From: Parasponia andersonii
Lineage: Eukaryota > Streptophyta > Magnoliopsida > Rosales > Cannabaceae
Reading direction: 5' to 3'
DNA: 64,000 nucleotides
NCBI GenBank assembly: GCA_002914805.1
Contig: JXTB01000025.1
Coordinates: 1,199,907 to 1,263,906, forward strand
Within the stretch, counting starts at the first letter, position 1; every line of letters starts with the position of its first letter. A model generated the notes under the pieces. It did no database searches. It saw only the letters and a list, made by a program, of their open reading frames with translations, and had not been told where the DNA came from. Of this stretch, positions 26,471-38,833 are shown one piece after another. Made by a program: the position numbers and the translations under genes.

Positions 26471-28195
26471 AAAGGTATGAAAGAGATGTAGAGCAATGAA
26501 CATCACAATTACTCATTTGTAATTATGTGCTGCCATATGGTTACTACTACTATATATTTTGGCTTCTCCAGTTACTAGTTTTAGCCTCTTCTTGATGTAA
26601 AATTCTGGTATTAGTTTAGAAAGGTATGGAAGATATATGTCCCCGGTATACCCTTCAAACTAATTCAAGCTTTCTTCATCAGTAATCACCCTTAATTCTC
26701 CTTCTTGTAAGTTAAAATTCACCACATATTTTTCCTTGGTTGGAGATTATAGTTGCTTTCTATCACTGCCTCTTAAGAGTTGAATCAACTCCCATGGTCT
26801 TGATGGATTTGTAGCTTATATATTAGGCATACTGGCGTCTATTATGCATACGAGACCAGGCGGTAATTTGCTACTAGTACTCAATTTATTGTATATTATT
26901 AAAGCTTTTTATCCAAACACAGTTTTTTCGTAGTGCAAATGTATTCATTTGATGTTATGATATGATTTTTTCGGGTCTTGATCATGATCTTTTGTATTGT
27001 TATAGATCCTCAAATTTATTGTGAACTACCTTCCTTGCATAAAACAAAAATTTTATGAAGCGTGCCAAATTTATGATGTTATAAAGTAATAGATTTTGCA
27101 TGAAAGTAATCTCTTTGGCGCAAGGTTTAAGCTTATCCTTGAGGAAGAAAAGAAGCTTCGCTTTTATACGTGTTCAAGCAATATGGCGAGTCATTGTTTT
27201 TTGTCGGTTGTATTCTTGCTTGCTTTTGTTCTATGATCAATCGTGAGATATGCTCAAAAAGAATGTCTTTTAATACTCTTAATATAATAAAATAGAACAA
27301 GTGGAAATATCAATACGCAATTCATCTGTCACCATCTCCGGACCTCACTAAACTAAGGTAAAATAAAACAAATACTTGCAACAAAACACTAAAGAAAAAA
27401 AAGAGGCAGTCAATGGGTGAGTTCAGCCTAAAATACACCAAAACTTGGGAGGAAACGCCAAAGCAAAAAATTTTAAATTAGAGATTGATTAAGAACGGTC
27501 AGAAATTAGAGTCTCTTATATTGACTTTTAGCTACCCTTACCCATTTCTGTCCCTTGGGATCTTCCTAATACAAATTAAAGTCTTTCTTCCATTACTAAG
27601 CAATGGACCAACCTTTTTTTTTTTTTTTTTGAGTGGAAATGGACCAACTTAAACCAACTAAACGAATACAAAGATAAGATGTGATAAGAAATAACATAAT
27701 AAATAATGAAACCTATATAGGTCAGCCAGCACGGCAAAAGAGTTAGCACAGCGGGGAGGTGTCATCTTGTTTTGAAGTCAAGAAATTTCAAAACGGAATT
27801 CCTTCAAAAGCCTACTTTGTCTTCCTTGATTAAAATACTATGGCGAGTGTAATTAGGCTTTGAGGGAGTGTTAGGATAAATAAAACAAAATTAAAGAATA
27901 TGCTAGGAAACATCCCAAAAGAAAACGAGACATGTCTGTTTGTGATAATTTCGTATTTTTTTTTAAAAGGTAATTTACAATGAAGTTTTGTCATCATATC
28001 ATGACAGTAATACAAACAAATTGTAATTTTCAAAACACCCAATTAGAAATCTCCAAAATAATGAATCTCCTTGCCTTGATAAGAAACGTTGAAACATATA
28101 ACAAATTTATTACTTACATGTTCATCATAATATTACCACTCGGGTAGAGCAACTAATATTTAGTCATACTCATGTTAAATCAATACGAAATTCTA
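26471..28195. other. Intergenic, BIR1 3' UTR side and 3' flank of UGT copy A
   Basis: No gene is supported. The left few hundred bases are probably the BIR1 3' UTR. From about 27050 the sequence is the downstream flank of the minus-strand UGT copy A, and it recurs near 36300-36960. The ORF at 27830-28042 lies in this flank and shows no recognisable domain. Confidence 0.55.
27050..28060. repeat. Duplicated UGT 3' flank, copy 1
   Basis: Stretches such as 'gtaatctctttggcgcaagg', 'aaagaatatgctaggaaaca' and 'cccaaaagaaaacgagacat' recur with few changes at 36300-36960. The left match is about 27055-27280 and the right match about 27840-28050. This shows that the UGT copies were duplicated together with their downstream DNA. 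Confidence 0.75.
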
Positions 28196-31100
28196 CTAGC
28201 TAGATAGTTTGGCTACAAATTCATCAATGTTCTTATCCGAACTACCCCCTTGACTGACTGCCTGTCTAGCCAAATCTCTCCACTTAATAACATTCTTCTT
28301 AATCTTCTTTCCCTTTTCTCCTTCCATCAATTCCTTTATACAATTCTCCACAACTTCTCTTCTCACTATTCCATTCTCGTCCGGCCGAGCTCTAATTCCC
28401 ACTCCCCAGACATCTTCAACATACTTGGCATTTGTCGTTTGGTCGGTCCATTGGGGCATGGCCACCAATGGGACTCCCAAGCTTAGAGCCTCAAGAGTCG
28501 AGTTGAACCCACAATGGGTCACAAAGCATTCTACTGATTTATGGGCCAGTACTGCAAGCTGAGGGCACCAGTTGACGATAAGACCCTTCTCAAACGTCTT
28601 ATCTTTGAATAATTCCAAGGGCAGTTTGGTCTCTTCCGATTCCCTCACGACCCATAAGAAGTATTGATTACTTCTCTTCAAACCCCAAGCTAGTTCTCCC
28701 ATTTGTTCCGCTTCTAAGGCCGAGAGGCTGCCAAATGAGACGTAGACTACCGTACCAAAAGACTTGTCGTTTAGCCAGCTTATGCAAGTGTCGTCTTTAG
28801 GTTTCCAGAGATTGATGTTGTAGTCTTTGTCGTTTTCAAGTCTTTCGTCTAGGTAGATTGATGGAACAGTCGGACCTATTGTCCTTACGGGCCAGAGTTT
28901 TTCCATCCACTCCACAGTCTAAACAAAATCACGAATATAAGTCTAATCAGGATAATTAAATTGGCAAATTAATTTTTGATCAACACTATTTAATATATTC
29001 TTTATAATTTGGTGCATCACACTATGTATGTAGCAGTAATGCAGAAAGAATTGATAAGAAGTAAACGTGACACAAATTGTGATTGCCAGCATGCATAATC
29101 TCGTAGCAAGGATTCTAAGGTAGGTGGTTTGATGAACTGATAAGTCTACCCGGCTGTCACTTCTCTGTCGTGATATATTTGTATAGAAGCATATTCATTA
29201 ATTAGCTTCCAGCAGATTGTGAGACGCTGTACTAATTCGACTGTAAAAGCAAGGAAGAAAGGGTTGGTAATGAGTTTTCGGGTTGTTTGTTTCCTGAGAA
29301 AACTGGAGAGAAAATCTGAGTGTACTTTCTGAATTCCGAACTGAGTTTCTTGCTGATCTAATAGTGAATTCAATAAGGGATATCATCTCTGCCTTGGATG
29401 CACGTAGGATTGCCTAGTGCACTCTAAACCAACTAAATCCGGTCTGTCTTATTTTTGCTGAGTTTCTTGTTCTGTTCTATTTTTCTCTGATTTTATTGGT
29501 TTTTAGGATTGAGATTTGAGGTTCATTCCTCACATTTCGAGAAGAAAAATAAGTGAGACAAACTGTTATTGCAAGCATAATTTCATGCAGAGGGTTCTAA
29601 GTGTTAGAAATAAAACAAGCTTTATTATTCACTCAAATATTTTTATAAGAAAAAATTCTCAACTTTACTTTTCAAGCTCACTCACTCACTATAAGTTATG
29701 TTTCTTTCTTTCTTCTCTTCACTCTTAGAAGCTTTGCTTCTTACTTGATGCTTGAAACTCAAATGAGGAAGGGTATTTATACTACATGAGAAACAATGAG
29801 AACCACACAAATAAACAATTACAAAAATTCTTAAGCCATACATATTTTCTTTTACACACTTCTAATAATAATCTAAGTAATCAAATAATTCACATGCAAA
29901 AAACTAATATCTAGTTAACACTAGAAGATTCTAGGTAGAAGACTTCTTCAATTTGGACTTGGATTTTATCTTTTATGAGCTTTGCACTTGGGCTAACTCC
30001 AACTTACTGGGCCTCATGTTGATAGGCCAAGACCAATTCTTATAGGCTTAAACAAGTTTATTTTCAATACTCCCTTTTAAACTTGTTTTACAATACCAAG
30101 CAAGTTTCTTAATCTTGCGAAGTCTTCAAACTTGAGTGGCTTGGTAAAAATATCAGTAATCTGATAATGTGATCTTACATACTCCAATTATACTCCTTTG
30201 TTTGTAACACATTCTCTTATGTAATGATAGTGAGTGTCGATATACTTGCTTCGGTCATGAAAGACTAGATTTTTAGCCAAAGTTATTGCTGATTTATTGT
30301 CGATACAAATTTCTGTTGGCTCTTTTTGAGGCATGTTTAACTCTTTCAACAACCTTCTTAGTTAGATTGTATGACTAACACATAATGTAGTAGCTACGTA
30401 CTAGCTTCGCATGTTGAAAGGGTGACAATCGATTATTTCTTGGATACCCAAGTGAAGATGGTCTCTCTCATGAAAAATACAAAACAGTTGTACTTTTTCG
30501 ATCATCATTATCTCCGACTCAATCACTATTATAGTTTAATTGCATAGAGAATATCGGGCCTTGTACATATCAGGTACCGAAGGCATCCAATAAGGCTCTT
30601 GAAGAGTGTTGGATCCACCTTTTCTGCTTCATCATCTTTGAATAATTTTATTCTACACTCCACTGGTGTACTTATCGGCTTGTAATCATCTATATTGAAC
30701 TTCTTCAGGATCTCCTCTGTATAGCTTCCTTGAGAGATAAAGATGTCTTTTTCCTTTTGCTTGACTTCTATGCCGAGGTAGTACGCCATAAGTCCGATGT
30801 CTGTCATTTCAAACTCATGTGTCATTACTTTCATGAATTTATCAAACATCCTTGGATTATTTCCAATGAATATAAGATCATCCACGTACAAGCATATGGC
30901 CAGAATGTCTTAATCTTTAGTCTTAACATAGAGAACATGTTCATAAGGGTATTTAATAAATTCATATTCTTGGAAATATTTGTCAATTCGGTTATCCATG
31001 CTCTTGGTACTTGCTTTAGACCATAAAGAGCTTTTTTCAGCTTCAAAACCTTATCTTTATACCCTTTCACCTCATAACCCAATGGTTGTTCGATATAGAC

Positions 31101-34100
31101 TTCTTTTTCAAGAACTCTATTCAGAAACGTAGACTTTACATCTATCTGATAAATCTTCCATTTGTTCTAAGGAGCAAGAGAAATAATTTGTCTTATAATT
31201 TCTAATCGTGCAACAGGAGTGAATACCTCGTCGTAGTCAATGCTGGTTCTTTGACTTTAGCCTTTCGCGACTAGCTTTGGTTTGTATCTTTCTACCTCTC
31301 TATTGACATTCTTCTTCACCTTATATACCCATTTTACACTGATAGCTTTATGAGCTTTAGGAAGAGTAGATAGTTCCTAAGTGTCATTCTTCTCTATGGT
31401 TTTGACTTCTACATCTATTATATTCCTCTATTTTTCATCTTGTACAGCTTCTTAGAAGTTCACTGGTTCACAATCACCAAATAGGCAAAATAGAGTGAGG
31501 TTTTTGAGTCTATCAGCCATCTCATATAGATCTTCAAGACTTCTTGTACATTCTTCATACCTCTCAGTTAAGAAAGATGGAGGTGAATATTTATGAGTGG
31601 ATAATGTTGGTGAAAAAGGTGGAGTAATAGCCTCTTAATGGACTTCTCTTGCTTGCTCTACTAGTGTTTCTATATTTTCAAATTGTAGAAAGAAATTATA
31701 GTAATTTGTTTGAGAACCAAAGTCTTATTCACCTTTTTCATCGAATATTACATCTCGGCTGATGATTACTTTTCCATTGTTAGGATTATATAACTTATAT
31801 TCTTTGGAGTTAGTGTCATAGCTGATGAAAATGAACTTCTCGCTTTTATCACCAAGATTTTTCTATGTTTGTTTGGCACATGCACATGAGCTATGCTTCC
31901 AAAGACTCTCAAGTGGGAGATCCCAGGCTTCCTTCCGCTCTATGCTTCTTGTGGTGTCTTTTCCCACACACTGCTTGTTGGAGATCGATTGGACAAATAA
32001 ACTGCACATGCAATAGTTTATGCCCAAAACTCTTTGAGTTTCTCTTACTTTTCAGCATACTTCGAGCTATATTGAGGATAGTTCAGTTCTTCCATTCTAC
32101 CACACTATTCTATTGAGGGGATCTTGGAACGGTTAAAGGTTATCGAATTCCATTTGCTTCATAAAATTCTTAGAATTCTTTTGAAGTGAATTCTCCACCT
32201 CTATTAGATCTCATGACTTTGATTTGAAGACCACTTTCTTTCTCTATGGCAGTCTTGAATTTCTTGAAAGCTTCAAAAACTTCTAATTTTTGCTTCAAAA
32301 AATAAACCCAAGTTTTTCTTGAGAAATCATCAATAAAGAGTAAGAAGTAATTGCTCTTACCGAAAGAACTTAGTTTGATAGGACCACACATATCTGTATA
32401 CATGAGCTCTAGTGGCTTCTGGACTTTTGAATTCGATTCTTTTGGAAAGTTTTTCTTGAATTGCTTCCTGATAAGCATCCTTCACAAAGTTGAGTAGGAT
32501 GATTAATGCATAGTAAGCCTCTCACTATTTCTTTCTTGGATAGTAGCTCTAATCTTTCAAAGTTGAGATGCCTGAATCTCAAATGCCATAGCCATGATAA
32601 ATCCTTGTAACATGCTTTGAGACATTTTTCCATATCATTTTGAATGTTCAATAAGAACATTCTATTTCTTGACATATGCACCTTGGCAATCAAGTTCATG
32701 TTGTTATCTCTTATAGAAAGACTATAATCTTTCAAGTGAATATCATAGCCTTTCTCTAAGAGTTGTCCTAAACTTAAGATGTTTGTTTTCATTGTGAGTA
32801 TATAATAAACATTTGAAATAAATTGATGCCCCTCATTTTTCAAACGGATAAGAATTTTACTTTTTCTTTTTACCGCTATTTTTGAATCATCACCGAAAGA
32901 AACACTCCCACTGATTGATTCATTAAGCTCCACGAATATTGATCGATGCCTACACATATGATTGCTAACACCACTGTCAAGATATCATGTGTTGTCTTGT
33001 CCTCCGTTGTTGTCATTATATGCTAGTAGTACGGTACCATTTTCTTCCTTTTTCTCTTCAACTTAATTGACTTTCTCTTCAATTCTGTCATTGGGTGCTC
33101 TACACTCTCTAGCATAATGGCCAAACTTATGACAATTGAAACATTCAACTTGAGACTTCTCAGGCCTTGAGTTCATTCGACCTCTATCACGAACTCTTAT
33201 AGAGTTTTCTCTTTTTTCGAAATTGCTGATATGATAATTGTAGTTGTTGTTGGAATTCTAACCTCGTCTACGACCTCGACTTGTACTACGTCCTTGTCCT
33301 TGGGCTTGTCCTCTATCACGACCACGTTAATTTCTTTCGCTACATTGGTTATCTTCTTTCTCTGTAAGTTGTGTCTTGAGAAGCTGCTCCTTAAAATTTG
33401 TTTTTTTTTTTCTTTTTCTCGTGAGATTGTAAAGAATCCAAGAGTTGTTCTATTGTCATGGCTCTCAAATCTTTAGTTTCTTTGATGACAATAACAATAT
33501 TCTTAAACTTTGGATCTAACGATCGAAGAATCTTTTCCATGATTGTAACATTTTCAAGTTTCTCATCATTTTGCTTCATTTGATTCGAAATGGCAAAATC
33601 TCTTGAAAAGTAGTCAGAAACTGACTCAGTCTCCGTCATGTATAGTAAATCAAACTCTCCTCTTAGAGTTTGAAGACGGACATTTTTAACTTTTTCTTCT
33701 CCCTTATATGAAATTTGAAGTTTCTCCCAGGCTTCCTTAGCAGAGGTTGCACTTGAGATTTTCTCAAACCCTTCATCATCTAAGGTCTGGTAGACGAGGA
33801 AGAGAGCTTTTTTGTCTCTTTTTCTTGAATCTTTTAAACTATCCTTCTACGTTGAGGATAATATTGCCTCATCTTTAGCTCTTCGTAGCCTTTCCCAACT
33901 ACTTCCCAAACATCATGTACTCCAAGGAGGACTTTCATTTTGATAGTCCAATTATCAAAGTTGTTGCCTTGAAGTGGTGGAACTTGAAGAGATGCTAAAC
34001 TGCTGGTAGCCACAACTCTTAACAGAGTAAGCTTTTGAAAATTTCAACTATACGAATTGATTTGGAAATTCGAAAAACCTTAAGATTGACTTATGTATCG

Positions 34101-35745
34101 ACTTGGTCAAAATCAACGGTCAAAGTCAACAGTCGGTTAACGGTCAATAGTCGGGTCAATAACATGGTTAACGGCTTTGACAGCATAGCCAACGGCGCAG
34201 TCCAATGGCTCCGATAGCTTGGTTAACGGCTCTAACGGCTCAGTCAACTGCTATGATGGCTTAGTCAAACGGCTCTGACTTAGCTTAACTCGGTAAGTTA
34301 ACTCAGTTATGACAGCAAACTTTCGATAACTCATTCGGACTCCGATTGGACTAATTTTTGCAGCAGCGTTTTCGTCTTGTCGAGCTCTTCGATTTGATAT
34401 ATAATAATAGTATGTTTGGAATAAATAGATAATACTCTTAATCTCAAGAATTCTTTTTTGATATGGGAGATCAGTCAAAGCTGCAACCACAGAGTATACT
34501 TAGAATTTCATGAGAACTCACAATCTCGCTCTGATACCACTTTGTTAGAAATAAAACAAGCTTTATTATTCACGCAAATATTTTTACAAGAGAAAATTCT
34601 CAACTTCACTCTTCAAGCTCACTCAATCACTAGAAGTTATGCTTCTTTTTTTCTTCTCTTCACTCGTAGAAGCTTTGCTTCTTACTTGATATTTAGAACT
34701 CAAATAGGGAGGAATATTTATACCACATGAGAAATAATGAGAACCACATAAATAAACAATTACAAAAATCCTTAAGCTGCATATATTTTCTTCTACACAC
34801 TTCTAATAATAATCTAAGTAATCAAATAATTCACATGCAAAAAACTAATATCTAGCTAACACTAGAAGATTCTAAGTAGAAAGCTTCTTCAATTTAAACT
34901 TGGATTTTTTCTTTTATGAGTTTTGTATTTGGGCTAATTCCAACTTATTGAACCTGATGCTGATGAGCTATAATACTTCTTATAGGCTTAAACAAGTTTA
35001 TTTTCGACACTAAATTAATGAAAGCTATTAAACGAATAATAACACGTATATGATAACATGTACATTTACGAATACGTACCTTATTTTCTAGCTCATGGAA
35101 GCTATTAAAAAGCACAAGATCCGCTTTATCAATATTAGAGAACTGGTTCACTACCATATAATAGAAACCGGGATAAGATTCTGGCGAATAGACGAAAGAC
35201 GGCGTCTCTGAAATTTCAAGCGGAGGCAGCGTGGGAAATGAAACAGTTTTCTCGGACAATGGGAGCCGGAGAAGTCCCTTATGAATGTGGTAATAAACGG
35301 TGTTAACGGCCAAAGACTGAGTGAAGAAGACAGCCCCGACCAAGCCGAAATCCTTAGCCACGTCAAGCGCCCAAGGTAAGAACGCATCGTACACAACCGC
35401 ATCAACCGGTCGACTAGAGTCTCGGAGCCTTATTATCAATTCAGCCAAAGTTCTAGACCCCACGTATCGGAATGTTTCGAGATAGACTTTGATTTCGGTC
35501 GTGGAACGACCACGGTCGTAGCCGTCGGAAATGGTCTCGAAGTCGATGTTTAGGTTGCTTGTTGAGGCTTTGGCATACATAGAGTTGTGTACAAAGGTGG
35601 AGGTGGCCAAAGTGGCATTAGTTCCTTTGGAGACTAGGCGCTTGGCGAATTGGAGAATGGGGTTTATGTGGCCTTGAGTGGGATAAGGTAGAAGCAGAAC
35701 ATGCGAATTATTATATGAGCTTCTTATATCCTTTTGATAATCCAT
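28196..35745 (-). CDS. UGT74-like UDP-glycosyltransferase, copy A (intron carries a retrotransposon)
   Basis: Exon 1 is 35745-35080 (222 codons), ending GAAAATAAG before GTACG. Exon 2 is 28918-28196, starting ACTGTGGAG after a TAG acceptor. Together they give an open 462-residue protein, normal for the UGT74 group, which usually has one intron. GT1-fold features are PYPTQGH with catalytic-type His26, VVYDAFLPW with Asp120, and a 44-residue PSPG donor-binding box at 339-382 (starting WCPQLAVLAHKS, ending PQWTDQ). PSPG residue 22 is Phe360, not the usual Trp (HCGFNST). UGT74 enzymes are cytosolic and glucosylate carboxylic acids, thiohydroximates or terpenoids; the acceptor cannot be told here. 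The intron is 6161 bp because of a copia insertion in the same orientation, whose LTR could end transcripts early. The exons look functional; expression is uncertain. Confidence 0.9.
29041..29601. repeat. Duplicated intron segment flanking an unidentified 0.4-kb insert
   Basis: Sequence at about 29052-29118 and at about 29541-29601 are diverged copies of one piece of UGT intron: both run from 'gacacaaattgtgattgc' or 'gacaaactgttattgcaagc' to 'ttctaag'. The intron of copy B has a single equivalent at about 46710-46780. The roughly 420 bp between them has no match to the UGT introns. It contains a 75-codon minus-strand frame of no known domain and 'ggatatcatctctgccttgg', which is vaguely like retroelement leader sequence. 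Confidence 0.5.
29602..30069 (-). repeat. 3' LTR of the intronic copia element
   Basis: On the plus strand it starts TGTTAGAAATAAAAC; on the element's strand it starts after the polypurine tract as tattgaaaataaac, one change from the expected TG. It pairs with 34543-35009. Confidence 0.92.
30290..34020 (-). pseudogene. Copia gag-pol remnant
   Basis: Reading the minus strand from the right: a gag segment (33640-33391, TETESVSDYFSRDFAISNQM), a zinc knuckle CFNCHKFGHYAREC near 33147-33105, a protease-type DSGVSNHM near 32990-32965, GAG-pre-integrase with WHLRFRHLNFERLELL, an integrase core (32478-32170, YTDMCGPIKL, FLLFIDDFSRKTWVYFLK), reverse transcriptase (31082-30529, MYVDDLIFIGN, YYLGIEV, GCLRYLICTRPDILYA) and RNase H remains (DNKSAITLAKNLVFHDRSK) near 30300-30240. 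Several stops and frame changes separate these pieces, so no polyprotein can be made. Confidence 0.9.
34020..34527 (-). other. Copia leader with degenerate GGTTAACGGC-type repeats
   Basis: Between the primer-binding site and gag, about 34090-34280 is dense in short diverged units around 'ggttaacggctctaacggct' and 'ggtcaa'. It shows no coding frame with a known domain. It is probably a repeat expansion in the element's 5' leader. Confidence 0.55.
34528..34539 (-). other. Primer-binding site of the copia element
   Basis: On the element's strand it reads TGGTATCAGAGC, the standard match to the 3' end of plant initiator-Met tRNA. It lies three bases inside the 5' LTR boundary. Confidence 0.93.
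34543..35009 (-). repeat. 5' LTR of the intronic copia element
   Basis: On the element's strand it starts TGTCGAAAATAAAC and ends TTTCTAACA, so it has TG...CA termini. It matches 29602-30069 along its whole length. Confidence 0.93.
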
Positions 35746-36290
35746 TTCTTTCTATCTTCAAAGTTATACGGCTATCTTTTTTTCTAATTTTTGGTCAATT
35801 ACAGTGCTAAATGATATGCACGACGAAGAGAGAGCTTCAGCCACAGGTTTAAAAGCTTAAATGGTGGATAATAAAGGGACTATTTAGCAACGCAAAAAAT
35901 TCTATATTATCGTCTGCACAATTTGTTTTTTTGTCCTTTTCCTCTATGGCCCCAGTTAAATACAACAAAGGGCTTTATTGGTAGATGGCTGAAATTTGGC
36001 TCATTTTTTGAGTTAACGTCCTGCTTCTAAATTTAATAGCAAAGTGGCTGCACTCATTATCCGTGAAAACCCTGCACCAAAAATACCCTTCACAGTTCAC
36101 ACCCATGAAGAAGATCCATCTATCTATCTATCTTCTTCACGATACGATTATATGTTAGAGTGGCCTGAAAATTCATAGATCCATGTCTGATCATCGGTCT
36201 ATTCTTCACCGGAAAATAAGCCGAAAGACTCGGATCAAAATTGACTTATTGTTAGAGTGAAATTTATTATGAAGTAACAATCTCGCATAA
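35746..36290 (-). promoter_or_regulatory. Upstream region of UGT copy A
   Basis: This stretch precedes the copy A start codon and resembles the upstream DNA of copies B and C: 'gctaaatgatatgcacgacg' here, 'taaatgatatgagcacgaac' near 49820. No defined promoter element was recognised and no gene is present. Confidence 0.45.
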
Positions 36291-36299
36291 TACTAAACC

Positions 36300-36960
36300 A
36301 ACGAGTTTTTGGAGCGTGCAAAATTTGTAATGTTATAAGTCGTTAGTTTTTTTTGCATGAAATTAAGCAATCTCTTTGGCACAAGGTTTAACCTTATGAC
36401 ATGAGGAAGAAAATAAGCTTCTCCTTTATACATGTTGAAGCAAAAATATGGTGAATCATTAATTGTTTGTTGCCGTTGTATTCTTGTTTTCTTTTGTTCT
36501 CTCAATCGTTATTATATGCTTAAAAAAGAATGTCTTTTATGATAAAATAGAAATTGGAAATATCAATACGCAATTCATCGATATTTAGATCCGAGTACAA
36601 TGGCAAGTGTAATAAGGCTTTGAGGGAGTGTCAGGATAAATAAAGAAAAACTAAAGAATATGCTAGAAAACATCCCAAAAGAAAACAAGACATATCTGTG
36701 ATAATTAGAGACTTTTTTTTTTTTTTTTTAAACGAAGGTAACTCACGAGAAAGTTTTGCCATGCCATCACATATATACAAGCAGAATAATTTTCAAAACA
36801 CCTCATTAGAAGTCTCCATCATTGGAAAAAAAAAAAAAAAAAGAGAACAGAAGTCTCCTTATATTTTTTCCACACTTTGAATGGAGTTATGGATTCCAAG
36901 TACTAAGTCCATACGTAACCAAATAACAATGAATCTCCTTTTTGTGTCACACAAAAAGTT
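36300..36960. repeat. Duplicated UGT 3' flank, copy 2 (belongs to pseudogene B)
   Basis: Matches 27055-28060 (flank of copy A). Its last 120 bp ('atggagttatggattccaag', 'aaataacaatgaatctcctt') also matches the flank of copy D at about 55470-55550. It therefore represents the downstream DNA of UGT copy B, pushed about 9 kb away by the Tekay-type insertion. Confidence 0.75.
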
Positions 36961-37015
36961 GCCTTCATCACCTGGAAAACATTTAAGAAACATTGTCACA
37001 AAGTTATTTAAGTAC

Positions 37016-37236
37016 NNNNNNNNNNNNNNNNNNNNNNNNNNNNNNNNNNNNNNNNNNNNNNNNNNNNNNNNNNNNNNNNNNNNNNNNNNNNNNNNNNNNN
37101 NNNNNNNNNNNNNNNNNNNNNNNNNNNNNNNNNNNNNNNNNNNNNNNNNNNNNNNNNNNNNNNNNNNNNNNNNNNNNNNNNNNNNNNNNNNNNNNNNNNN
37201 NNNNNNNNNNNNNNNNNNNNNNNNNNNNNNNNNNNN
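37016..37236. other. Assembly gap (221 N)
   Basis: A run of N replaces the outer part of the left LTR of the Tekay-type element. By comparison with the right LTR, about 610 bp of LTR should precede base 37237, so the gap is probably under-sized. The corresponding part of the right LTR holds an (AT)n run. Confidence 0.95.
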
Positions 37237-38833
37237 TGTAATCAAAACCATCACTCTATATGCACATGACACAAATCAACCTATACTCATGAGCTCACAT
37301 CCTCTCATCTGTGAAAACCCAGGATGATGGCACTAAGTGTACCTAACAGCCTGCCTGATACCTAAGGCCGTACCCAAAAGGGACACCCATGTGTCGCCTA
37401 CCAAACCTGGAGGGGCAACCGAATTGCCTATATCTGCCAAATGGAGAGGTAATCAGAAGTAACAAGACCTCGCGCAAGTTTACGGACTTTCACCGATGGT
37501 GGGGTACGTAGCGCCACACTGTAAAACTCACGATGCTAACACGGTGCTCATGTATGATCCTATAACACGTGCAATACATACCGAAGTGTAAAAACTACTG
37601 TACTCTGGTTTTTCAGTAAAACATGCATAATAAGGTTTTATAAAAAAACAGGCAGTATAACGGCTCTATTTTTGATATACCCAAAATAACCTGTACACAG
37701 TAAACTCCCAGAACAGTACAACATATATCGTATAACCAGATTCCATCACATATAATTCAAATCATTAAAAACGCACTTGTTCTTATATGCTGCAGAAAAT
37801 AAGTTTTTAACTCAAAAACGGTATAAAACGAAGGTAACTAAATCCCTACCTCAACAGAATAGCGACATCACGCTATTGAGTCTTCAAGGTGTCATTGACG
37901 ATCGCCCAGAAGGTCGGGAACCAATTCTAAGCCCTCGATCATCCTCGTGTGAAAAATCAACTTTCTCACCGGAGTTTCAATTCCACAAATAGACATCTTC
38001 ACTAAATTCCTAGCATCCAGAATAGCTAGGTTAGACATATAACTTATCCAATTCGGGTCCGAGCCCATATCGGATCTGTGGCACGTAAAATGAGATAAAA
38101 TCTTGACCGTCCGATCTCAATTTTCGTGCCGATCACCAAACCACACTATATATATATATATCAAACTTCTCTATTTTCCGAGTACATTCCAAAAATACAG
38201 TCAAAAACACAATCCAACGACCGGATCGAGAACAACAACCATAAACTCGAAATGCCCAAAAATGGTAATTTTTAAAGCGGACAAAATGGAGTTGAGATAT
38301 ATATACCTTAATGATCCTTGCGACGATACAAATCCAACGAGACTAGTTTGAGGCCGAATGGTGGCCGGAATCGTCGCCGGTGATGAAAAAACCGAAATGG
38401 GTCAAAACGGCATCAATGGCTTTTTCTGGCGATACAGGTGGCGGCAGTAAGCAGCGAGGGACGGCGGAGCTTTGTGGCAGCCTGGCGAAGGCTCACCGGC
38501 TGGTTGGGGTAGCGGACGGTGGCCGAAGGCGATCTTGCGGTGGTGCGGCCGAGAGAGATCCCAGAGAGGAGAGAGAAAGATAGTTTCAGGGAGAGAGAGA
38601 GAAGAAGAAAGGGGATTGGTTGAGCAGGGCCACGCGGCCCAACCTTATAGGGCTGTGCAATTTTTTAAAAATTGCACGTAAGTTCCTGAAATTTCAAATA
38701 TCTATCAATCTAGTCCCCAAAATTTGTAATTTAGTCCATCTGTACAAAACTTTTGCAAATTAGTCCCCACAATATTTTATCTGGAAAATTGGTAAAATGT
38801 CCAAATTACCCTCGAAATTTCCAGGTTTTTACA
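37237..38833 (-). repeat. 3' LTR of the Tekay-like element (partial because of the gap)
   Basis: Aligns with 44250-45845 over its full visible length with scattered changes. It carries a short TA run at about 38148-38160 and a GC-rich block at 38360-38640. The element-strand start TGTAAAAACC is at 38833. Confidence 0.9.

Larger units (their letters stand above)
29602..35009 (-). mobile_element. Ty1/copia retrotransposon inside the UGT copy A intron
   Basis: Two LTRs of about 467 bp (29602-30069 and 34543-35009) enclose minus-strand copia domains in the order gag, protease, integrase, reverse transcriptase, RNase H. A primer-binding site complementary to initiator-Met tRNA lies at 34539-34528 and a polypurine tract (aaaagggag) at about 30078-30070. 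Flanks ctaag (29597-29601) and ctaaa (35010-35014) are a 5-bp target duplication with one change. By hand, the LTRs differ at roughly one position in ten, so the insertion is old. Coding frames are broken by stops and shifts. Confidence 0.93.

Noticed and set aside
36859..37327. ORFs spanning the N gap
   Set aside because: Most of their length is N, and the flanks are LTR and UGT 3' flank sequence.
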